This document shows, one piece after another, positions 16,288 to 24,268 of a DNA stretch of 64,000 nt. Numbering within the stretch: the first letter of the stretch is position 1; each line of letters opens with the position of its first letter. Both the position numbers and the translations under genes were made by a program. The stretch is from Nocardioides sp. JQ2195 (lineage in GTDB: Bacteria; Actinomycetota; Actinomycetes; Propionibacteriales; Nocardioidaceae): the NCBI RefSeq assembly GCF_012272695.1, contig NZ_CP050902.1:3472001-3536000 (forward strand), given 5' to 3'. Under the pieces are notes generated by a model that did not search any database, was not told the DNA's origin, and saw only the letters and a program-made list of their open reading frames with translations.

Positions 16288-17460
16288 TCACGCGTCGATG
16301 ACGTCGAAGCCCATGCCTGCCTTGCGCAACCGCTCGAGCAGCAGGTCCCCCATCGCGACTGCGGGAGTCACCTGGCCCGCGGTCTCGGGAGTGGAGTCGA
16401 AGGCCAGGCACAGCGCCGACTCAGCCAGCATCTTCGAGGTCTCGGTGTAGCCGGGGTCGCCCCCGGAGACGCGCGTGTGCACGGTCTTCCCGCCCGCCTC
16501 GGCGACGAAGTCGACGGTGAACCACGACGCACGGCGTCGGGACTCCGACGGGCCCTCCCCCTGCTTCACCTTGCCCTTGAGGAAGTTGCGCACCGGGCCG
16601 ACCTGGGCGGCCGCCGCGAGGGCGGTCACCCCGGCCGCACCGCCGGCGGCGTACCGGAGCGTCTTGGTGCCGGCGAAGTGGGAGTAGCGGAACCTCGGGC
16701 CGTACGCCGCCAACGCAGCGCCGCTGCGCTGGACCACCTGCGGGTCGATCGTCGGCAGAGGCAGCAACCAGTAGCCCAGGAGCTTGTCCCGGTGGGGCTT
16801 CCCGGCCACCGCCCGGCTCGATCGTCCTTCGGGCCGGTCCTCCTTGCGGCGACGCTCGGCGAACGCCGCCTTCATCTGACGAGCCCGCTCCATGGCGCCG
16901 AGCGCGGAGTGGAACGTGCCACCGGAGAACGTGGCGTTGCTGCGCACCACGCCGCGCATCGTGATCGGCTGGTCGGCGGGCAGCTGGTGCACCGTGAAGA
17001 AGGCGCCGAGGTCGTGCGGGATCGAGTCGAACCCGCACGAGTGCACCAGGCGGGCACCGGAGGCCACCGCGGTGCGGTGGTGGGCCAACCACATCCGATC
17101 GACGAACTCGGGCTCGCCGGTGAGGTCCACGTAGTCGGTGCCGGCCTCCGCGCACGCAGCCACGATCGGCTCACCGTGCTGCACGTAGGGCCCGACGGTG
17201 CTGATCACCACGCGAGTGCGGGCGGCGACGTCGGCCAGCGCCGGGACATCGGTCGCATCCACCACGATGAGGTCCATCGCCTCGAGCCGGGGGTCGATGC
17301 CCGCGAGCCGTTCGCGCACCGCCTCGAGCTTGACGCGGTTGCGCCCGGCCAGGGCCCAGCGCAGTCGGGCCGGCGCGTGCCGGGCGAGGTATTCGGCGGT
17401 CAGGCCGCCGGTGAAGCCGGTGGCGCCGAAGAGGACGATGTCGTGGTCGCGGTCTGCCAT
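16288..17460 (-). CDS. Saccharopine dehydrogenase-like NAD(P)-binding protein (trans-acting enoyl reductase family)
   Basis: The 390-residue protein starts with a Rossmann motif VLFGATGFTGGL (9-20) and shows the GPYVQHGEPIVAACAEAGTDYVDLTGE block typical of the saccharopine-dehydrogenase-like family. In mycobacteria relatives (Rv2449c, Rv2953) include a trans-acting enoyl reductase that works with polyketide synthases on complex lipids. No polyketide synthase is nearby, so the substrate is unknown. The gene is divergent from DUF2277-sir2 across a region with four 16-bp tandem repeats. Confidence 0.85.
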   Translation of the reverse strand: MADRDHDIVLFGATGFTGGLTAEYLARHAPARLRWALAGRNRVKLEAVRERLAGIDPRLEAMDLIVVDATDVPALADVAARTRVVISTVGPYVQHGEPIVAACAEAGTDYVDLTGEPEFVDRMWLAHHRTAVASGARLVHSCGFDSIPHDLGAFFTVHQLPADQPITMRGVVRSNATFSGGTFHSALGAMERARQMKAAFAERRRKEDRPEGRSSRAVAGKPHRDKLLGYWLLPLPTIDPQVVQRSGAALAAYGPRFRYSHFAGTKTLRYAAGGAAGVTALAAAAQVGPVRNFLKGKVKQGEGPSESRRRASWFTVDFVAEAGGKTVHTRVSGGDPGYTETSKMLAESALCLAFDSTPETAGQVTPAVAMGDLLLERLRKAGMGFDVIDA

Positions 17461-17491
17461 GCGGACACTGTGCCACTTCGCACGACACGGT

Positions 17492-17555
17492 CACGGATCG
17501 GGACGGTCACGGGTCGGGACCGCCACGGATCGGGACCGTCACGGATCGGGACGTG
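17492..17555. repeat. Four 16-bp tandem repeats in a divergent promoter region
   Basis: The unit CACGGATCGGGACSGT repeats four times (17492, 17508, 17524, 17540) with one or two changes per copy. The array occupies the region between the enoyl-reductase-like gene and the DUF2277 gene and ends about 50 bases upstream of the DUF2277 -10 box. It may be an array of regulator sites or simple slippage DNA. Confidence 0.9.
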
Positions 17556-17603
17556 GACGTCGGAAGAACCGTTCGGGACGACACCGGCGTCCCGAACGCG
17601 GCG

Positions 17604-17616
17604 TACCGTTGCTGGC
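17604..17616 (+). promoter_or_regulatory. Leaderless-type -10 box for DUF2277
   Basis: TACCGT (17604-17609) lies 7 bases before the ATG at 17617, with no Shine-Dalgarno site. Confidence 0.45.
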
Positions 17617-17886
17617 ATGTGCCGCAACATCAGACCGCTGAACAACTTCGAGCCGCCCGCGACCTCCGACGAGGTCACCGCCGCCGCGCTGCAGTACGTC
17701 CGCAAGGTCAGTGGCACGACCAAGCCGTCGCAGGCCAACAAGGCCGCGTTCGACGAGGCCGTGCACGAGATCGCCCACATCACCGCGCACCTGCTGGACA
17801 ACCTGGTCACCAACGCTCCGCCGAAGGACCGTGACGAAGAGGCGGCGAAGCGCAAGGCCCGCGCGGAGCTCAGGTACGCCCGTTGA
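17617..17886 (+). CDS. DUF2277 family protein
   Basis: The 89-residue protein MCRNIRPLNNFEPPATSDEV is a clear DUF2277 member: the MCRNI start, the LQYVRKVSG segment and the basic C-terminus are the family pattern. No function is known for the family. The stop codon overlaps the TTG start of the sirtuin gene (TTGA), so the two are translationally coupled. Confidence 0.9.
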   Translation: MCRNIRPLNNFEPPATSDEVTAAALQYVRKVSGTTKPSQANKAAFDEAVHEIAHITAHLLDNLVTNAPPKDRDEEAAKRKARAELRYAR

Positions 17887-18752
17887 GCATCGCCCCCCGG
17901 CTCGACGGACGCGCCCTCGTCGTGCTCACCGGAGCCGGGCTGTCGACCGACTCCGGGATCCCGGACTACCGCGGACCGGATGCCCCGGCGCGGATGCCGA
18001 TGACCTTCGGGGAGTTCCTCTCCGGGCCGTCGGCACGGCAGCGCTACTGGGCCCGCAGCCACGTGGGCTGGGGCCGGATGAAGCAGGCCGAGCCCAATGC
18101 CGGGCACCGCGCACTGGCCGCGCTCGAGGCCCGGGGCCGGGTCCGCCTGCTGATCACCCAGAACGTCGACGGCCTGCACGAGGCCGCGGGCAGCAACGCC
18201 CTCGCCCTGCACGGCCGCATCTCGGAGGTGATCTGCCTGTCCTGCCGCACCGTCTCCTCTCGGCGCTCCCTGCAGGAACGGCTCGAGGAGCTCAACCCCG
18301 GGTACGCCGAGGCGCACCGCGCCGTGCTCACGCGACCCGACGGCGACGTCGACCTCGACGACACCGCCGGCTTCGTGGTGCCCGGGTGCACCGAGTGCGC
18401 GGGGCTGCTCAAGCCACACGTCGTGTTCTTCGGCGAGAACGTCCCCACCGATCGCGTGCAACGCAGCTATGACGCCGTGGAGTCCTGCGTCGACGACGGC
18501 GTGGAGGGCCGGGGCCGTGGGGACCGCGGTGGCGTCTTGCTGGTGGTCGGGTCGTCGCTGACCGTGATGTCCGGCCTGCGCTTCGTCAAGCGTGCCGCCA
18601 GGCTCGGGGTCCCCGTCGTGATCGTCAACCGGGGAGCCACCCGCGGCGACGCGTTGGCGACGTACAAGCTCGAGGCCGGGGCGAGTGAGTTCCTCAGCGA
18701 GCTGGCAGCGGGGCTGTCGCCGACCCTGGAGCCACCCGTCAGAGGCGCTTGA
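17883..18752 (+). CDS. NAD-dependent protein deacylase, sirtuin (Sir2) family
   Basis: The 289-residue protein removes acyl groups from lysines using NAD and releases O-acetyl-ADP-ribose. The NAD-binding GAG motif (17-19) in TGAGLSTDSGIPDYRG, the TQNVD motif (92-96), catalytic His110 and four zinc cysteines (118, 121, 169, 172) are all present. The TTG start at 17883 overlaps the upstream stop. The 3' end overlaps the convergent IdeR gene by 14 bases. Confidence 0.94.
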   Translation: MSIAPRLDGRALVVLTGAGLSTDSGIPDYRGPDAPARMPMTFGEFLSGPSARQRYWARSHVGWGRMKQAEPNAGHRALAALEARGRVRLLITQNVDGLHEAAGSNALALHGRISEVICLSCRTVSSRRSLQERLEELNPGYAEAHRAVLTRPDGDVDLDDTAGFVVPGCTECAGLLKPHVVFFGENVPTDRVQRSYDAVESCVDDGVEGRGRGDRGGVLLVVGSSLTVMSGLRFVKRAARLGVPVVIVNRGATRGDALATYKLEAGASEFLSELAAGLSPTLEPPVRGA

Positions 18753-19425
18753 CGAAGATGTGCTCGGCCGCCTCGGGGATGATCTCGGCGGTCTCGCCGC
18801 CCGAGCCGAGCAGCACGCCGTCGGCGGTCGCGGCGACCGCGACCGTCTTGTCGGGAACGGCACCGACCCGACGCAGCGCGCTCATCAGCTCTTCATCCTT
18901 CTGCATCTCCTCGGAGATGCGGCGGATGTGCACCCGGGACTCGGTCGGGGTGGCGACCGTCGAGAGCGGCTCGACGCCCTCCATGAAGTCTTCGCTGACC
19001 CGCGAGTCACCGAGCTCGTCGAGGCCGGGGATCGGGTTGCCGTAGGGCGACTCGGTCGGGTGGTCGAGCAGCTCGATCAGACGTCGCTCGACGGTCTCGG
19101 ACATGACGTGCTCCCACCGGCACGCCTCGGCGTGCACCAGCTCCCAGTCGAGGCCGATGACGTCGGTGAGCAGGCGCTCGGCGAGCCGGTGCTTGCGCAT
19201 CACCCGGGTGGCCAGGCCCAGCCCCTCCTCGGTGAGCTGGAGGTGGCGGTCCCCCTCGACGGTCAGCAGACCGTCGCGCTCCATCCGCGCCACGGTCTGG
19301 CTCACGGTCGGCCCGCTCTGGTGCAGCCGCTCGGCGATGCGCGCGCGCAACGGGACAATGCCCTCCTCCACGAGCTCATAGATCGTGCGGAGGTACATCT
19401 CGGTGGTGTCGATCAGGTCGCTCAC
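18739..19425 (-). CDS. ideR: Iron-dependent transcriptional regulator IdeR/DtxR
   Basis: IdeR represses iron-uptake genes when bound to Fe(II). The 228-residue protein has the winged helix with QSGPTVSQTVARMERDGL, the dimer and metal domain, and a C-terminal SH3-like domain. With the GTG at 19425 as residue 1, the ligands fall exactly at DtxR positions: Met10, His79, Glu83, His98, Cys102, Glu105, His106. This is the main reason for preferring it over the ATG nine bases upstream. AACAAT 7 bases before the GTG fits a leaderless start. Its 3' end overlaps the sirtuin gene. Confidence 0.93.
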   Translation of the reverse strand: MSDLIDTTEMYLRTIYELVEEGIVPLRARIAERLHQSGPTVSQTVARMERDGLLTVEGDRHLQLTEEGLGLATRVMRKHRLAERLLTDVIGLDWELVHAEACRWEHVMSETVERRLIELLDHPTESPYGNPIPGLDELGDSRVSEDFMEGVEPLSTVATPTESRVHIRRISEEMQKDEELMSALRRVGAVPDKTVAVAATADGVLLGSGGETAEIIPEAAEHIFVKRL

Positions 19426-19551
19426 GGTCCCCATTGTTGCCTACTCGTCACCAGGGCGGGACGCCCGGCTCTTCAGGGATGCTGCAGATCACGCTAGGTT
19501 CGAGGCTCTGCACCGACGACGGCGCCTGACCAGGCTGGAGAGAACCACCCC

Positions 19552-20340
19552 ATGCACCACTTCCCCGCCCACGAGCTGACCATCCCGGGGCGCTTCTGCG
19601 GACCGGCGGCCTCCGGGAACGGCGGCTGGAGCGCCGGCGCCCTGGCCGGGCTCCTGGAGCACGACTGCCCGGAGAACCGTGCCGACAGCTGGCCCGCCAT
19701 CGAGGTCACCCTGCGTCAGCCACCGCCGCTCGACTCACCGATGCAGGTGCACGACGACGGGGAGGCGACGGTGGCGTCGTTCGGCGGCCTGCCGGTGCTG
19801 TCCGCCCGCGTGCTGGACGAGGACACCCTCGTCGCCGTCGAGGGGGTCCCGGCCGAGGTCGCGCGCGACGCGGAGTCGTCGTACGCCGGCCTGCGCCAGC
19901 ATCCCTTCCCGACCTGCTTCGCGTGCGGCACCGGTCGCGCGGAGGGAGACGGGCTGCGGATCTTCCCCGGCCCGGTCGAGCCGGTCGCCGGCTGCGACCG
20001 GGTGGCGGCCACCTGGACCCCGCACCCGAGCGTCCAGGAGGACTACCACGCCTATGTCGACGACCAGGGGCGCGCGTCCCTCGCCTCGACCTGGGCTGCG
20101 CTCGACTGCGTCGGCGCCTGGTCCAGCGACATCGAGGAGCGCCCGATGGTGCTGGGTCGGATGACCGCCGCGGTCGATGCGTTGCCGGTCATCGGCGAGG
20201 CCCACGTGGTGGTCGGCCAGACCTTGCGACGCGAGGGACGCAAGACCTTCACCGCCAGCAGCCTCTATGACTCCGACGACCGGGTGGTGGCCCGTGCCGA
20301 GCACACCTGGATCACGGTCGACCCGGCCGACTTCCGGTGA
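19552..20340 (+). CDS. Hotdog-fold protein, possible acyl-CoA thioesterase
   Basis: The 262-residue protein appears to contain two hotdog-like halves: an N-terminal one with GRFCGPAASGNGGWSAG, in which GNGGWSAG would be the helix start, and a C-terminal one with GRASLASTWAALDCVGAW. A CFACG motif lies between them. Similar actinobacterial proteins are annotated as thioesterase-like, but the substrate is unknown. The ATG has a GGAGAG site. The glucosidase gene begins 10 bases after its stop, so both are probably co-transcribed. Confidence 0.6.
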   Translation: MHHFPAHELTIPGRFCGPAASGNGGWSAGALAGLLEHDCPENRADSWPAIEVTLRQPPPLDSPMQVHDDGEATVASFGGLPVLSARVLDEDTLVAVEGVPAEVARDAESSYAGLRQHPFPTCFACGTGRAEGDGLRIFPGPVEPVAGCDRVAATWTPHPSVQEDYHAYVDDQGRASLASTWAALDCVGAWSSDIEERPMVLGRMTAAVDALPVIGEAHVVVGQTLRREGRKTFTASSLYDSDDRVVARAEHTWITVDPADFR

Positions 20341-20350
20341 CCCACCTCCG

Positions 20351-21925
20351 ATGACCTGGTGGAAGCACGCGGTCTGCTACCAGGTCTACGTGCGCAGCTT
20401 CGCCGACGCTGACGGCGACGGGCTCGGTGACCTCGCGGGCATCACCCGGAGACTCGACCACCTCGCCGACCTCGGGATCGACGCCGTGTGGATCACCCCG
20501 TTCTACCCGTCCCCCCAGCATGACCACGGCTACGACGTGGCCGACTACCGCGACGTCGATCCGCGGTTCGGCTCGCTGGCCGACTTCGACGCACTGCTGG
20601 CCCGTGCCCACGACCTCGGCATCCGGGTGATCATCGATCTGGTCCCCAACCACACCTCGAGCGAGCATGCCTGGTTCCGGGCAGCCCTCGCGGCCGGGCC
20701 GGGCAGTCCGGAGCGGGCCCGTTACCTGTTCCGCGACTCCCCCACCGACGGGCCACCTAACAACTGGGAGTCCGTCTTCGGCGGTCCGGCGTGGACGCAG
20801 GTGCCCGACGGGCAGTGGTACCTCCACCTCTTCGACACCAGTCAGCCCGACCTCGACTGGCGCAACCCGGAGGTGCCGGCGATGTTCGCCGACGTGCTGC
20901 GCTTCTGGCTCGACCGTGGTGTCGACGGGTTCCGCGTCGACGTCACCCACGGCCTGTTCAAGGAGGAGTCGCTGCCCGACCAGCGCCTGACCGACGCGGA
21001 GCGGGCCGCGCTCGCCGGACAGGACCTGATCGGTCCCGCGCACGCCCAGCACGAACCGATGTGGGACCAGCCGGAGGTGCACGAGGTCTACCGGTCCTGG
21101 CGCACGATCCTCGACTCCTACGGCGGCGACCGGATGGCCGTGGGCGAGGCGTGGACCCGCGACGCCGCCTCCTTGGCCCGCTACATCAGGCCCGACGAGC
21201 TGAACCAGTCGTTCAACTTCCACTGGTTGAGCGCCCCGTGGTCGGCCACCGCCTTCGCCCAGGTGATCCGCTCGACCCTGGACGCGGTCACCCCCGTCGG
21301 CGCCTCACCCACGTGGGTGCTGAGCAACCACGACGTCGTCCGCCACCCGACCCGCTACGGCGGCGGGTCCCTGGGGCTGGCCCGTGGCCGGGCGGCGACG
21401 ATGGCGATGCTGGCGCTGCCCGGGTCGTCCTACGTCTACCAGGGTGAGGAGCTGGGCCTCGAGGAGGTCGACGTCGCCCCGGAGCACTGGCAGGACCCCC
21501 AGGCCGGCGTCGAGGGGAAGGCCAGCCGGGACGGTTGCCGGGTGCCGCTGCCCTGGTCCGGCGCCGAGCCGCCCTACGGCTTCGGGCCCGGTACGTCGCA
21601 ACCATGGTTGCCGCAGCCTGCCGGCTGGGGGCCGGTGGGCGTCGCGGCGCAGGAGGATGACGACGACTCGACACTGGCGTTCTACCGGCGCGCGTTGTCG
21701 GCCCGACGTGGGTTCGCGGAGACCGCCGGCGACGAGGTGGACCTCCTCGACCTGGGCGAAGACGTGCTCGCGTTCCGACGAGGTTCCGTCACCGTCGTGG
21801 TGAACTGCGGCACCGGTCCGGTGCCGCTGCCGGGCGGGCGGATCCTGCTCGCCAGCGGGCCGGTCAGCGACGTGCTCCCCTCCGACACAGCCGTGTGGCT
21901 GGCCGGTCCACCGCCCGGCGAATAA
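20351..21925 (+). CDS. GH13 alpha-glucosidase / oligo-1,6-glucosidase-like
   Basis: The 524-residue cytoplasmic enzyme has the GH13 barrel motifs: VPNHTS (region I), GFRVDVTHG with nucleophile Asp197 (region II), AVGEAW with acid/base Glu266 (region III) and LSNHDVVRH with Asp328 (region IV). It lacks a signal peptide. The QPDLDWRNPEV segment is typical of the alpha-glucosidase and oligo-1,6-glucosidase subfamilies rather than secreted amylases. It should release glucose from maltose-type or isomaltose-type oligosaccharides; the exact linkage cannot be assigned by eye. Confidence 0.92.
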   Translation: MTWWKHAVCYQVYVRSFADADGDGLGDLAGITRRLDHLADLGIDAVWITPFYPSPQHDHGYDVADYRDVDPRFGSLADFDALLARAHDLGIRVIIDLVPNHTSSEHAWFRAALAAGPGSPERARYLFRDSPTDGPPNNWESVFGGPAWTQVPDGQWYLHLFDTSQPDLDWRNPEVPAMFADVLRFWLDRGVDGFRVDVTHGLFKEESLPDQRLTDAERAALAGQDLIGPAHAQHEPMWDQPEVHEVYRSWRTILDSYGGDRMAVGEAWTRDAASLARYIRPDELNQSFNFHWLSAPWSATAFAQVIRSTLDAVTPVGASPTWVLSNHDVVRHPTRYGGGSLGLARGRAATMAMLALPGSSYVYQGEELGLEEVDVAPEHWQDPQAGVEGKASRDGCRVPLPWSGAEPPYGFGPGTSQPWLPQPAGWGPVGVAAQEDDDDSTLAFYRRALSARRGFAETAGDEVDLLDLGEDVLAFRRGSVTVVVNCGTGPVPLPGGRILLASGPVSDVLPSDTAVWLAGPPPGE

Positions 21926-21929
21926 CCCC

Positions 21930-21958
21930 TTGTGGCCGGCCGCACCGCGTCGTACCTT
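21930..21958 (+). promoter_or_regulatory. Promoter of a small stand-alone transcript
   Basis: TTGTGG (21930-21935), a 17-base spacer and TACCTT (21953-21958) match a sigma-70-type promoter. The predicted start of transcription (about 21965) is just before an extended Shine-Dalgarno sequence and a 12-codon reading frame. No plus-strand gene follows. Confidence 0.55.
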
Positions 21959-21964
21959 TGCAGG

Positions 21965-22160
21965 ACACGTGAAAGGAGGTGGTCCAGCAGATGCATTCGC
22001 AAGGGACTCGTGAGGTGGCTGCCCGCTAGCAGCTCCACTGCCACGGGACTACCCAGCAGCTGTTGCAGCCGCCGGCGAATCCACGGCAGTCACCCGGCCC
22101 GCAGGTGCTCCGGACATCAGTCCACCGGAGACGACTGAATCCCAGTCACACCTGCGGGTC
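21965..22160 (+). ncRNA. Candidate structured small RNA / peptide-coding leader without a downstream gene
   Basis: The predicted RNA starts with GAAAGGAGGTGGTCCAGC (21971-21988), which pairs with 18 consecutive bases at the 3' end of actinobacterial 16S rRNA with a single G-U. It then holds a 12-codon frame and ends in a compact three-way junction. P1 pairs 22096-22107 with 22149-22160 (one G-U), P2 pairs 22108-22113 with 22125-22130, and P3 pairs 22133-22137 with 22143-22147. The P2 loop (22117-22122) can instead pair with 22133-22138, so two folds compete. Downstream DNA carries only the convergent ABC gene end, so this is a free-standing unit. The 22161-22270 stretch shows nothing else. 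Confidence 0.5.
21991..22029 (+). CDS. Possible 12-residue peptide MHSQGTREVAAR
   Basis: An ATG follows the AGGAGG core by 11 bases, and the frame reads MHSQGTREVAAR and stops. A second overlapping frame could start at the GTG at 21969 and read 14 codons. The perfect Shine-Dalgarno sequence argues for translation, while the spacing is long. It may be a leader peptide whose translation changes the folding of the downstream junction. Confidence 0.4.
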   Translation: MHSQGTREVAAR

Positions 22161-22270
22161 GACCCATTTCCGGCCATTTCTGGACGTGTCGGCCCGGTGG
22201 TCGAGCACCCCGGAGCGTCCCGGGTCATCGCAGCAGCGGCCCCGGGGCACGCGGTGGGAGCCCGGGTTGC

Positions 22271-24268
22271 TCACGCCACCGGGGCAGCGAACTGGGAGCG
22301 GTGGAGCGCCGCATACGCACCGTCGGCATCCAGCAGCTCCTGGTGGGTGCCCTGCTCGACGATCGCGCCGTCCTCCATCACGAGGATCAGGTCGGCGTCG
22401 CGGATCGTCGAGAGCCGGTGCGCGATGACGAACGAGGTGCGGTCGCTGCGCAGGGCACTCATCGCCTGCTGCAGCAACAGCTCGGTGCGGGTGTCGACGG
22501 AGCTGGTCGCCTCGTCGAGGATCAACAGGGCCGGGTCGGAGACGAAGGCCCGGGCAATGGTGATCAGCTGCCGTTCACCCGCGCTGATGTTGCCGCCGTC
22601 CTCGTCGATCACGGTGTCATAGCCGTCCGGCAACGAGTGCACGAACCGGTCGACGAAGGTCGCCCTGGCCGCCTCGAGGATCTCGTCGTCGGTGGCATCA
22701 GGCCGCCCGTAGGCGATGTTGTCGCGGATGGTGCCCTCGAAGAGCCAGGCATCCTGGAGCACCATGCCGATCTGGTCGCGCAGCGCTGCCCGCGGCATCT
22801 CGGAGATGTCCACCCCGTCGAGGGTGATCCGACCGCCGTCGAGCTCGTAGAACCGCATCACGAGGTTCACCAACGTGGTCTTCCCGGCACCCGTCGGTCC
22901 GACGATGGCGACGGTCTGCCCGGGACTGGCGACCAGGGACAGGTCCTCGATCAACGGCTGGTCGACCTCGTAGCTGAAGGAGACGTCGTCGAAGACGACC
23001 TCGCCGTGCCGCTCCCCCACCGGTGCGGGGGCCGCCGTGCCGTCCGCGCGCTGCTGGTCGGCGTCGAGCAGCTCGAACACCCGCTCCGCACTGGCCACGC
23101 CCGACTGCAGCAGGTTCATCATCGAGGCCACCGCGGTCAGTGGCTGGGTGAACTGGCGCGTGTACATGATGAACGCCTGCACCTCACCGAGGCTGAGCGA
23201 TCCGTTGGCCACGCGCAGACCACCGACGACGGCGATGACGACGTAGTTGAGGTTCCCGATGAACATCATCACCGGCATGATCAGGCCGCTGATGAACTGG
23301 GCCCGGAACGACGCGTCGTAGAGCTTGTCGTTCTCGTCGGCGAAGATGCGCTCGACCTCGTCCTGGCGGCCGAACACCTTGACCAGCGAGTGGCCCGAGA
23401 AGGTCTCCTCGATGTGGGAGTTGAGCTTGCCGGTACGTCGCCACTGGGCGATGAACTGGGTCTGCGAGCGCTTCATGATCTGGGCCGTGGTGAACATCGA
23501 GATCGGCACGCTGACCAGGGCGATCAGCGCCAGCACGGGCGAGATCCAGAACATCATCGAGAGCACCGCCACCACCGTCAGCAAGGAGGTGAGCAGCTGG
23601 CTCATCGTCTGCTGGAGGGTCTGGCTGATGTTGTCGATGTCGTTGGTCACCCGGGAGAGCAGCTCGCCGCGAGGCTGGGTGTCGAAGTATTCCAACGGGA
23701 GTGCGTTGACCTTCGTCTCGACGTCGGCGCGCATGTCACGCACCGTGCCCTGGACGACGTCGTTGAGCAGGAAGCCCTGGACGAACGAGAGCAGCGACGA
23801 CCCGGCGTACAACGCCAGCACGATCAGCAGCACGGACGCAACGGCGCTGAAGTCGACGCCGACCCCGGGCACGAAGTCCATCGCCGACAGCATGTCGGCC
23901 AGCCGGTCGTCGCCGGAGGCCCGGACCTGGTCGATGACCTGGTCCTTGGTCGACCCGGCCGGGAACTTGTTGCCGAACAGGCCCTCGAAGATCAGGTCCG
24001 TGGCGTGGCCGAGGATCCGCGGGCCGAGCGCCGTCAGGACCACGCTCCCGAGGGCGAGCACCAGCACCGCGATCGCCTTGGTGCGGTAGGGCCGCATCCG
24101 GCGGATCAACCGCTTGGCCGAAGGGCCGAAGCTCATCGCCTTCTGCCCGACCATGCCTCCTGGCCCGCGGCCGGGGCCGCCAGCGGTGACGACCCGCTCG
24201 GTCTCCTTGAGCTTGGCGCCGCCCTTGGGGCCGCCCGACGCGTCGGAGGAGCTCGTGGTGTCGCTCAT
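22271..24268 (-). CDS. ABC exporter subunit B of a heterodimer (permease-ATPase fusion, catalytic Walker B)
   Basis: The 665-residue half-transporter has a Gly-rich cytoplasmic head, six membrane helices and a nucleotide-binding domain. Walker A (GPTGAGKTT) and Walker B with catalytic Glu (LLILDEATSSVD) are canonical, but the signature reads ISAGERQL instead of LSGGQ. The partner has the opposite pattern, which is the hallmark of heterodimeric multidrug or lipid exporters with one active ATP site. An extracellular loop of about 70 residues between the first two helices is unusually long. The ATG overlaps the partner stop as ATGA. Confidence 0.92.
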   Translation of the reverse strand: MSDTTSSSDASGGPKGGAKLKETERVVTAGGPGRGPGGMVGQKAMSFGPSAKRLIRRMRPYRTKAIAVLVLALGSVVLTALGPRILGHATDLIFEGLFGNKFPAGSTKDQVIDQVRASGDDRLADMLSAMDFVPGVGVDFSAVASVLLIVLALYAGSSLLSFVQGFLLNDVVQGTVRDMRADVETKVNALPLEYFDTQPRGELLSRVTNDIDNISQTLQQTMSQLLTSLLTVVAVLSMMFWISPVLALIALVSVPISMFTTAQIMKRSQTQFIAQWRRTGKLNSHIEETFSGHSLVKVFGRQDEVERIFADENDKLYDASFRAQFISGLIMPVMMFIGNLNYVVIAVVGGLRVANGSLSLGEVQAFIMYTRQFTQPLTAVASMMNLLQSGVASAERVFELLDADQQRADGTAAPAPVGERHGEVVFDDVSFSYEVDQPLIEDLSLVASPGQTVAIVGPTGAGKTTLVNLVMRFYELDGGRITLDGVDISEMPRAALRDQIGMVLQDAWLFEGTIRDNIAYGRPDATDDEILEAARATFVDRFVHSLPDGYDTVIDEDGGNISAGERQLITIARAFVSDPALLILDEATSSVDTRTELLLQQAMSALRSDRTSFVIAHRLSTIRDADLILVMEDGAIVEQGTHQELLDADGAYAALHRSQFAAPVA

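Noticed and set aside
15292..17886. An 864-codon frame crossing the lipoprotein and enoyl-reductase genes on the plus strand
   Set aside because: It is antisense to two real genes. Only its last 89 codons (from 17617) are a real gene, DUF2277.
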